Below, piece after piece: positions 59,201 through 64,000 of a stretch of DNA of 64,000 nt; position 1 is the first letter of the stretch; each line of letters starts with the position of its first letter. This DNA comes from Amycolatopsis oliviviridis (GTDB lineage Bacteria > Actinomycetota > Actinomycetes > Mycobacteriales > Pseudonocardiaceae). The notes under the pieces were generated by a model. The model ran no database searches. It saw only the letters and a program-made list of their open reading frames with translations, and had not been told where the DNA came from. The stretch lies in assembly GCF_014654365.1 (NCBI RefSeq), contig NZ_BNAY01000011.1, positions 246,493 to 310,492 of the forward strand. The letters are read 5' to 3'. A program made the position numbers and the translations under genes.

Positions 59201-59325
59201 CCCCAGGGCGGGGGCGCCGGATGCGTCTTGATCCACGAGCCGATGAGCGCGGTCTTGTTACCGGGCGGCACGCTCGGGTCGTCGAGGAGGGCCTTGACCT
59301 GGGTCCAGGTGAGTTCGTCGGCCAC
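56278..59325 (-). CDS. Giant WXG-type Gly/Pro-rich protein, candidate type VII secretion substrate, 1015 aa
   Basis: Residues 1-387 are helical, with a WXG motif at 212-214 (LYGTWTGKAAD). A Gly-rich linker (387-555) holds two KPPPVPDVKIP boxes (about 468-478 and 506-516). Three similar helical repeats ending KKQASEALNKLGD follow at about 556-587, 617-645 and 673-695, then an acidic beta-rich region (about 700-850), a second Gly-rich stretch and a tail RAYRIEGEVFDQINEPTG. Five Cys lie in the N-terminal part. The GTG start (59325) overlaps the TAG of the preceding EspC-like gene by one base. No signal peptide; export by type VII secretion is inferred. Confidence 0.85.
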   Translation of the reverse strand: MADELTWTQVKALLDDPSVPPGNKTALIGSWIKTHPAPPPWGGVEEPEEIKQKRKEAEKYAQTYNALPFLPYDGDTKKVYDGAKNAGDQASFTQKEETKAVNEGDKKLDGTKEPTPDGGGTKTSDEIFDAAAPALKVFQTFGSLLAKLPEDCRGTSRALDFEKDIKKPFDEQRGINFKNFVDDAAHFKTGSKTVEKAMTDTGSQLTTLYGTWTGKAADASSENYNEKILPKAKKLSQTLNTASEATLHTTTTVFKLCKEKADEVVKGYKEIVGKADFAMAQKVVAIAAGEKSGKEDLGAIAGWMDANFGSNLVQQLNNDGCCDDDEFKKAGQNLAKQWIQKQFIPEMWTAIYLGFEKNCKETKDFVNQAYDELDKVMGKVKNEFEGAGAGGNGGPGGNGGAGGTGGGPGGPGNGGPDFTGGQGGGQGGGQGGGQGGQGGGNGGGSGTGGTGGGPGGGSGDGTGPSGQKPPPVPDVKIPEGGSGGGPGGGSGPGGGSGSGPGGGEQKPPPVPDVKIPDSGAGGSGPGGGGPGGGPDPSKDQTSPSGSAPPPSSGDEQKAAAEEAKKQAAAAAENAKKQASEALNKLGDGPGGGDLGGGGSGPGGGGTGGGPGGGSTDAASEAKAAAEKAAEDAKKQASEALNKLGDTPGGGLGDTDSKPGDPKDPDSKDGDPKQDAEKAAEEAKKKASEALDKLDDKLPGSEGGEKLTDDKPGEDGDKDKAEDGERETLKVKQGDKTFEMTEPDKDGEMDIKIGDGSGPAKDFKLDWTDDESKLGDAPDGDGKKDDVHRPGADGKIHIQDGDVKITAERPDGPSGPTVVTVDDGTGKPTTYTLGEDKDTSDPASHPAKPLTGTVQPEPRPAFTPHHGGGGTVPDGLGGGGIGGGDVSGGGGGGGGGGGAHGVGGMTGVSLETASPATGQSLTEGVHTGGGAHQPQAVPAGAPSAPMSGSTPGQSPMGGMGAMPPMGGGGQGGGGDQERTNRAYRIEGEVFDQINEPTGRITGSLLDDEDQPSTRRR

Positions 59326-59636
59326 TAGAGCGTCCCCGCCTCGGTGATCTTGTTCTTCGTCTCGTCCTCGTTCTTGCCGTAGGTGGTACCCGCGGTGCCG
59401 AGGTTCGTGCCGAAAGAACCGAGCGTTTTGCTGTAGCCCTGGACCGAGGCCCACAGCGCGGCCACACCATCGGTGTACTTCTTCGAGTGGTCACCGTGTG
59501 CCTGGCCGAAACCGGCCGCGTTCACGGGCGTGCTCGACAGATCGGGATTGTCTTCGAGCAACTGCTCCGTCAGCTTTCCGATGTTCTTCGACGCCGATGA
59601 AAGCGCATCGGTCGCCGCGGTGAAGCCCCCGCTCAT
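59325..59636 (-). CDS. EspC/WXG100-like type VII secretion protein, 103 aa
   Basis: Small helical-hairpin protein with size and composition of ESX-associated EspC (DUF2580)-type proteins. ALWASVQGYSKTL is the turn region and Tyr86-xxx-Glu90 (TTYGKNEDE) matches the YxxxD/E type VII export signal. Such proteins dimerise with WXG partners and are secreted through an EccC-driven machine, which is not encoded here. It is followed by the giant WXG protein with TAGTG overlap, and preceded by ACP after 5 nt. The pairing suggests a heterodimer with the N-terminal region of the giant protein. Confidence 0.8.
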   Translation of the reverse strand: MSGGFTAATDALSSASKNIGKLTEQLLEDNPDLSSTPVNAAGFGQAHGDHSKKYTDGVAALWASVQGYSKTLGSFGTNLGTAGTTYGKNEDETKNKITEAGTL

Positions 59637-59641
59637 TCTTC

Positions 59642-59905
59642 TCAGCGCCTTTCGTCGGATCCGTCGGCCTTACCGTCGAGTGCCTCGGTGAGCACTTCCG
59701 CCACCGACCCGATGTCGGTGAACCGGTCCAGCTGGTCCAGATCAATCCTCACGTCGTGGTAGATCTCCAGCGCCGACAGGAGTTTTATCCGTCCTTTGGA
59801 GTCGATACCCAGCTCTTCGAGCGGTGCGTCGAACTCGATTTCGGCGGGATCAAGCCGAAAAGTCTCGCTGACGACCTTCACGACCTCCGCGCGGTGATCA
59901 CCCAC
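59642..59905 (-). CDS. Acyl carrier protein, stand-alone, 87 aa
   Basis: A four-helix ACP: the phosphopantetheine site is Ser36 in LEELGIDSKGRIKLLSALE (DSK instead of the usual DSL), so it should be modified by a PPTase and carry an acyl chain. GTG 59905 overlaps the last 8 nt of the FAAL gene (stop at 59898), so the two are translationally coupled, the normal FAAL-ACP pairing. The next gene encodes a type VII-like protein rather than an NRPS or PKS, which is unusual. Codon ATA at Ile in the GRIKLL region is rare at this GC level. Confidence 0.9.
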   Translation of the reverse strand: MGDHRAEVVKVVSETFRLDPAEIEFDAPLEELGIDSKGRIKLLSALEIYHDVRIDLDQLDRFTDIGSVAEVLTEALDGKADGSDERR

Positions 59906-61565
59906 GGGGCCGACTATAACGCGCCCTCGCGGCCGCTCGCGCCACCTTGCCACTGGAAGTGCGCGGAAGGTCACCGGAGGGAACCATACGTACCGATCGC
60001 AACGTCAGATCATGTTCACGTGACACCGCACGCAATACCACCCTGGTGACTTCTTTGACATCCGCTTCGGCGTTCTTTGCCCATTCGGCTACCAACATGG
60101 CCCCTTCACCCATTTCGTCCGACACGCCGAATGCGGCGACGCGGTCGCGGCGGATGGCCGGATGCGCTTCGCCTGCCACCGCCTCGATGTCCTGCGGGTG
60201 GAAGTTGCGGCCGTCGATGACGATCAGATCCTTGAGCCTGCCGGTGATGTAGAGGTCGCCGCGGTGGAACACGCCGAGGTCGCCGGTGCGCAGCCAGCCG
60301 CCGACGCCGTCGAGTTCACCGGCGAACGCCGCGGCGTCACCGCGACCCCAGTACCCGGACGCGACGTTCGGCCCGTGGATCCAGATCTCCCCGACGAGCC
60401 CGTCGGGGAGCGCGGCCCCGTCGCGCACGATCCGGACTCGCTGCCCGAGGGGACGGCCGACCGAGACGAGCCCTTGGCCGTCCGGGACTTCGATCGCCCG
60501 GCCCTGCGCGAGGGCTTCCCTGTCGAACACCGCGCCCCGCGGTCCTTCCTCGCCCGCGCTCGCGACGTACACCGTGGCCTCGGCCAGGCCGTAGGACGGA
60601 CGGTGGGCTTCGGGCCGGAAACCGTGCGGGCCGAAGGCCTTCTGGAACCGCGCGACCGTACGCGGCTGGACCGGCTCGGCGCCGTTGAGCGCGACCCGCA
60701 CGTCCGAGAGGTCGAGGTCGTCCCCCACCTCGCCGGCGACGTCGGCGGCCAGGTCGAACGCGAAGTTCGGCGCGGCGGTGAACACGGCCGGGTGATCGGC
60801 GAGCTGGCGCAGCCATCTCACGGGCCGGTGCACGAACTCGGCGGGCGACATGAACACCGACCGCGCGCCCGCGTAGACCGGCAGGCACAGCAACTGGATC
60901 AGGCCCATGTCATGGAAGAACGGGATCCAGCCGGCGCAGGTCGTACCCTCGTCGACGGCGTAGGCGTGACTCGCCTGCCAGCAGGCGGCGGCGACCGCCC
61001 GGTGCGGGATCACGGCACCGGCGGGCTCCCGCGTCGAGCCGGACGTGTACTGCAGGTACGCGGGACTCTCGGGAGTGACGGGAAGCGGATCGACGCCCGG
61101 CCCGGAAAGTTCGTCGACCACGATCAGGTGGTCGGGTGTCCCGGCATCACGCACTTTCGGGGCGGCGGCCGAGGAGGTCAGCCAGACCCGCGCGCCGCAG
61201 TCCGCCAGCACTCCGGCGAGCCTGCCACGCTGGGACGGGCTGGCGGGCGCCATCAACGGGACGGCCACCAGTCCGGCGGCGAGCGCGCCGAAGAACGCCA
61301 AGGGGTAGTTCAGATCCTGGCCCGTGAGCACCGCGACTCGATCACCCGGCCGGGTGACCTCGCGCAGCGCTCCCGCGACCACGCGCACCCGGGAGACGAA
61401 CTCCGTCCAGGTGACCGTGTCGTCCATTCCGGCACCGTGGTCCTGGTGGGTGCTGTGGGCCTGGTGGGTGAAGAGCGGGCGCCGGTCAGCTTCCCTGGCG
61501 AACAACCGCTCGACGATCGAGGTGCGCAGCACCTGCTCCGGGACATCCACCGGCGACGCGGTCAT
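59898..61565 (-). CDS. Fatty acyl-AMP ligase (FAAL), FadD32-like, 555 aa
   Basis: Activates a fatty acid as acyl-AMP and hands it to the coupled ACP. Motifs: AYLQYTSGSTREPAGAVIPH (P-loop), GWIPFFHDMGLIQL, RPSYGLAEATVYVASAG (FAAL-type), RTGDLGVFHRGDLYITGRLK and DGRNFHPQDIEAVA, then RTSSGKVARAAA with the catalytic Lys. The NTRTP-like hydrolytic motif of CoA ligases is not seen. ATG 61565 lies 7 nt after TAGGTT, giving a leaderless start; a TTG three codons upstream is less likely. First gene of the operon that ends with the type VII-like proteins. Upstream is a block of palindromes. Confidence 0.93.
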   Translation of the reverse strand: MTASPVDVPEQVLRTSIVERLFAREADRRPLFTHQAHSTHQDHGAGMDDTVTWTEFVSRVRVVAGALREVTRPGDRVAVLTGQDLNYPLAFFGALAAGLVAVPLMAPASPSQRGRLAGVLADCGARVWLTSSAAAPKVRDAGTPDHLIVVDELSGPGVDPLPVTPESPAYLQYTSGSTREPAGAVIPHRAVAAACWQASHAYAVDEGTTCAGWIPFFHDMGLIQLLCLPVYAGARSVFMSPAEFVHRPVRWLRQLADHPAVFTAAPNFAFDLAADVAGEVGDDLDLSDVRVALNGAEPVQPRTVARFQKAFGPHGFRPEAHRPSYGLAEATVYVASAGEEGPRGAVFDREALAQGRAIEVPDGQGLVSVGRPLGQRVRIVRDGAALPDGLVGEIWIHGPNVASGYWGRGDAAAFAGELDGVGGWLRTGDLGVFHRGDLYITGRLKDLIVIDGRNFHPQDIEAVAGEAHPAIRRDRVAAFGVSDEMGEGAMLVAEWAKNAEADVKEVTRVVLRAVSREHDLTLRSVRMVPSGDLPRTSSGKVARAAARARYSRPRG

Positions 61566-61572
61566 GTCCCGC

Positions 61573-61578
61573 AACCTA
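61573..61578 (-). promoter_or_regulatory. -10 TAGGTT of the FAAL operon (leaderless)
   Basis: On the minus strand TAGGTT is followed by GCGGGAC and the FAAL ATG (7-nt spacing). The promoter thus sits right at the operon head, and all five genes can be read from here. Confidence 0.5.
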
Positions 61579-61638
61579 CTGGAACCACGGGGCGCGCGCC
61601 GGGACGGGCCCGCGCCGGTGCCGACCAGGTCCGCCCAA

Positions 61639-61693
61639 GTACATGAAGGGGTCCTTCACTGAGCCAGGCGCAAGCAAGGGGGCCTTCATGTAC
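61639..61693. repeat. Decayed GTACATGAAGG hairpin, third copy
   Basis: GTACATGAAGGGGTCCTTCAC and AAGCAAGGGGGCCTTCATG(TAC) form the outer arms; the centre contains GCCAGGCGC as in the perfect copy at 17699-17753. Located between the FAAL promoter and the palindrome of the next gene. Confidence 0.55.
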
Positions 61694-61732
61694 AGGCAAG
61701 CAGACAAGCGCCGCTAGCCAGTGGGGCGGGTG

Positions 61733-61784
61733 GGTCGTGAGTGGTAAGTGACGTTCTAACGACACTTACCACTCACGACCACCC
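61733..61784. repeat. GTCGTGAG palindrome, copy 6
   Basis: GGGTCGTGAGTGGTAAGTG and CACTTACCACTCACGACCACC around ACGTTCTAACGA (the centre is the complement of that in copies 2-4). It lies 14 nt from the stop of the leftward DUF6801 protein gene, so again at a gene 3' end. Confidence 0.7.
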
Positions 61785-61797
61785 GGGGCGCGATACC

Positions 61798-62418
61798 TCA
61801 GGTGACGGTCACGGTCGCGAGCGAGGCGTCCTGGCCGGGGTCCATGCCGCACGGCAGGTCGAACGTGCCGAGGTCCGTCGGCGTCCCGTCGGCCCGCTTC
61901 GGCGTGACCTTCCCGGTGAAACCGCCGCCGACGGTGAAGACGATCGACCCGGGCTTCTTCACGGTGAGCCCGGGGATCGGTCCGGTGATGACGATCCCCA
62001 GCGGGCCGTCCGCCGGGACGGCGGTGACCGGGAATCCCAGGCCGTTGAGCGTGACACCGAGTTCGGTGCCGTTGTAGTCGACGCCGACGGTCGCGGACGC
62101 GGTCCCGTCGATGGTCACCGCACCGATCAGGTTCAGCGCGGAGACGATGTCCCCGTCGAGGGAGACGGCCACGGAAAAGCCGGTGACGTCGATCGGGGAA
62201 CCGGCGGCCACCGTCCCGGGGAAGGTCGCCGACACCGTGGCGGCGACCTGACGCGCGCCGATCAACGGCATCTCGCAGGTGAAAGTCAGGTTCTTGGTCA
62301 CCGGGCCGGCGGCGGGAGCGGCGGAGGCGGCACCCGCGGGAAAGGTGACCGCGGCTCCGGCGAGGACAAGCGCGGTAGCGATCCGGGCAAAGGGTCTCAG
62401 GGACGGAAAACGCGTCAT
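61798..62418 (-). CDS. Secreted DUF6801 protein, 206 aa
   Basis: A signal peptide (about residues 1-33, ending ASA) precedes an all-beta exported domain. NLTFTCEMPLIGARQVAATV at the start and DLGTFDLPCGMDPGQDA at the end are the two Cys-bearing edges of DUF6801, presumably forming a disulphide. The family occurs in actinomycetes as secreted or wall-linked proteins without known function. The ATG has GGAGGATTCC upstream. Divergent from a streptogrisin-like protease with a 348-nt gap. Confidence 0.85.
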   Translation of the reverse strand: MTRFPSLRPFARIATALVLAGAAVTFPAGAASAAPAAGPVTKNLTFTCEMPLIGARQVAATVSATFPGTVAAGSPIDVTGFSVAVSLDGDIVSALNLIGAVTIDGTASATVGVDYNGTELGVTLNGLGFPVTAVPADGPLGIVITGPIPGLTVKKPGSIVFTVGGGFTGKVTPKRADGTPTDLGTFDLPCGMDPGQDASLATVTVT

Positions 62419-62766
62419 GGAATCCTCCGGTCGGAAATTCGGGAAAGAATTGCGAAGGCGGTAAAAACGTTACGGCGCAACGAATCCGCCAACAACACAC
62501 CGTCGTGTGGGTATCGATTCAGGCGCCCGGACCCCGATTGTTCTTGTCATCCAGCGACGATTTCCCGGTCCGTTTATTGCCATGCCGGTAATCGCGGGCG
62601 CGCCATCGGTGGCAAGTCCGGGGCGAGCAGCCGGGAGCTGATCGTTTGAAGTCGTTTACTCTTGTTAATTTCGGACAGAAGACCGGACAATTCTCGCCAT
62701 TTCCGAACCTCAGCCGCACACTCGGCGGGCAGTGTGTTTCTTTCCCCCGGCCTTGGAGGAGTTACC
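62419..62766. promoter_or_regulatory. 348-nt AT-richer divergent gap between two secreted-protein genes
   Basis: No coding frame is convincing here. AT-rich stretches at about 62450-62475 (GGTAAAAACGTTACGGCGC), 62550-62590 and 62650-62680 (TCGTTTACTCTTGTTAATTT) probably hold outward promoters for the DUF6801 gene and the protease. I cannot place exact boxes. Confidence 0.35.
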
Positions 62767-63891
62767 ATGCGTCGAAGAATCGCCCTGGCACTCGGCGGCG
62801 CCGCCGTCCTCACAGCGAGTCTCGCTTCCGCCGCCCTCGCCCCCGTCGCCCAGGCTTCCCCCGGACTGATCGCCGCCATGCAGCGGGACTTGGGGCTCAC
62901 CGCCGCGCAGGCCTCGGCCCGGCTCACCCAGGAAATGACCGCCTCGCGCGTGATGCTCGCGGCTCAGCAGGCCGCGGGCACGGCTTTCGGCGGCGCCTGG
63001 TTCGACCCGGCGCGCGGCAAGCTCGTCGTCGGGGTGACCGATCCCGCCGCGGCGGCCGCCGTCCGGCAGGCGGGTGCGGAGCCCACCGCCGTCGCGGTCA
63101 GTGCCGCCGAACTCGACGCGGCGAAGGCGGAAATCGACTTGTCGGCCAAGAGTCGTCCCGCGCCCGCCGCCGTCAGCGGCTGGCGTGCCGATCCGCGCAG
63201 CGGCAGTGTCGAGGTCGCTCTACAGCCCGGCGCGCACGGCTCCGACGTCGACGACTTCCTCGCCAGGGCCAGGAAGGCCGGTCCGGTCACCGTGGTCATC
63301 GCGCCGAAGGCCCGGCCGTTCGCGGCGGGCACCGTCGGCGGCGACCCATACTACATCAACGGGAACACCCGCTGCTCGATCGGGTTCTCCGTCCAGGGCG
63401 GCTTCGTCAGCGCCGGCCATTGTGGCGGCACGGGCAGTTCCGTCGTCGGCTGGGACGGCTCGGCCATGGGCAACTTCGCCGGTTCTTCCTTTCCCGACAA
63501 CGACTACTCGTTCATCCGCATCGGCAACGGCTGGTGGACCGCGCCGGTCGTCCTCGGCTGGGGCACGGTGAGCGACGCGCTGGTGCGGGGATCGTGGGTC
63601 GCGCCCGTCGGCACCTCGGTGTGCCGGTCCGGTTCGACGACGCACTGGCACTGCGGCACCGTGCTGGGGCACAACGAGACGATCAACTACTCCCAAGGCG
63701 CGGTGCACCAGATGACCCGCACCAACGTCTGCGCGGAGCCCGGCGACTCCGGCGGCTCCTTCATCACCGGCGACCAGGCCCAAGGGGTCACCTCCGGCGG
63801 CTGGGGGAACTGCGGTTCCGGTGGTGAGACCTGGTTCCAGCCGGTGAACGAGATCCTGCAGCGCTACGGCCTGTCACTCGTCACCGCGTGA
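62767..63891 (+). CDS. Secreted streptogrisin/alpha-lytic-type serine protease (S1), 374 aa
   Basis: Signal peptide (about 1-30), an alpha-lytic-type pro-region (about 31-195: ARLTQEMTASRVMLAAQQAA, GGAWFDPARGKLVVGVTD) and a chymotrypsin-like domain with His218 in SAGHCGG, Asp246 in FPDNDYSFI and Ser328 in EPGDSGGSF. The start is ATG 62767 behind GGAGGAGTTACC. Compared with 16521-17681 it is a more typical streptogrisin, with the pro-region DAAKAEIDLSAKS element. Single-gene unit. Confidence 0.93.
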   Translation: MRRRIALALGGAAVLTASLASAALAPVAQASPGLIAAMQRDLGLTAAQASARLTQEMTASRVMLAAQQAAGTAFGGAWFDPARGKLVVGVTDPAAAAAVRQAGAEPTAVAVSAAELDAAKAEIDLSAKSRPAPAAVSGWRADPRSGSVEVALQPGAHGSDVDDFLARARKAGPVTVVIAPKARPFAAGTVGGDPYYINGNTRCSIGFSVQGGFVSAGHCGGTGSSVVGWDGSAMGNFAGSSFPDNDYSFIRIGNGWWTAPVVLGWGTVSDALVRGSWVAPVGTSVCRSGSTTHWHCGTVLGHNETINYSQGAVHQMTRTNVCAEPGDSGGSFITGDQAQGVTSGGWGNCGSGGETWFQPVNEILQRYGLSLVTA

Positions 63892-63927
63892 CACCGAGTC
63901 CGTGAAGACATCCCTGGGTTTTGTGTG

Positions 63928-64000
63928 TCAAGCGGCGGTGGTGGTGTGGTGGGCCCAGGCGGTTGTTTCGTTGTAGTGGGTGTGGGTTTTGAGGCATCCG
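63928..64000 (-). CDS. C-terminal 24 codons of a possible transposase (runs off window)
   Basis: Leftward from the window edge the frame reads GCLKTHTHYNETTAWAHHTT, then TAA residues and a stop at 63928-63930. The composition (His/Thr-rich, HYNETTAWAHH) is unlike nearby chromosomal proteins and resembles the end of an actinomycete transposase, but 24 residues are too few to name the family. The adjacent 63892-63927 begins with GAGTCCGTGAAG, the start of the GTCCGTGAAGG repeat, which then diverges as if cut by an insertion. Confidence 0.35.
   Translation of the reverse strand, partial: GCLKTHTHYNETTAWAHHTTTAA

Noticed and set aside
56035..59328. A 1097-codon open frame (rich in Leu, Gly, Arg) antisense to the giant WXG protein
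   Set aside because: It is the shadow of Gly/Pro-rich coding on the minus strand; the minus-strand frame has an overlapping start/stop with its neighbours, a WXG motif and a T7SS-type tail, whereas the plus-strand frame has low-complexity Leu/Val/Ala runs and no RBS.
1..64000. tRNA genes, rRNA or CRISPR arrays
   Set aside because: I saw no tRNA T-loop pattern in plausible cloverleaf context and no regularly spaced direct repeats; the long inverted repeats are single hairpins, not arrays.

Overview
The window is GC-rich throughout (roughly 70 percent) and has third-position G/C bias, GTG starts and actinobacterial gene families. A vancomycin-Gtf-like glycosyltransferase, WXG100/EspC-type proteins, FAAL/ACP genes, DUF6801, streptogrisin-like proteases and HAMP-adenylate cyclases all point to a filamentous actinomycete of the Pseudonocardiaceae, most likely Amycolatopsis; this placement is inference from gene families. 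I found no rRNA, tRNA or CRISPR.

Layout. 1-2045: the 5' part of glmS, a small unknown gene and an M20 peptidase. 2052-6720: a surface-polysaccharide locus, with GT2 synthase plus a 51-residue membrane peptide facing wecB plus a DUF2334 deacetylase. 7017-13413: a P450, an XRE regulator, a secreted papain-like protease with a membrane-anchored partner, a HAMP adenylate cyclase and a methyltransferase. 13536-17681: a secreted peptide, a peroxiredoxin, two double-MerR regulators flanking a DUF6194 gene, and a streptogrisin-like protease. 18161-21367: two DinB genes, an epoxide-hydrolase-like lipoprotein, a methyltransferase and an XRE-cupin regulator. 21364-24836: a DesKR-like two-component system facing its likely ABC exporter. 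24867-29823: DUF2306, TetR, and an RHH-DUF4097-DrrAB operon. 30211-38735: three LuxR proteins with degenerate receivers, an XRE/NB-ARC/TPR regulator, an amidase, a TetR and a Gtf-like glycosyltransferase. 38813-48406: several regulator/target pairs (NmrA/LysR, TetR/EmrB-type pump, LysR/DMT, TetR/quinone oxidoreductase) with one IS481-type insertion. 48489-55846: a HAF-repeat protein, a TetR remnant, a PNPOx-like protein, EthD plus a tartrate/malate-type dehydrogenase, an ABC exporter, and a LysR facing a GntP permease. 55855-61565: one operon reading leftward, FAAL - ACP - EspC-like protein - 1015-residue WXG/Gly-rich protein - small basic protein. 61798-64000: a secreted DUF6801 protein, a second streptogrisin-like protease and the edge of another probable mobile element.

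Most interesting. The 56-62 kb operon couples fatty-acid activation (FAAL and ACP) to type VII-secretion-like proteins, with overlapping start and stop codons and a leaderless promoter; no NRPS or PKS is present. The window also carries several families of long intergenic palindromes. One (GTGAGTGGTAAGTG...CACTTACCACTCAC) occurs six times, always at gene 3' ends; one copy supplies the stop codon of an amidase and another is split by the IS with a 14-bp target duplication. Many single genes and regulators start at leaderless promoters (TANNNT about 6-7 nt before the start codon).
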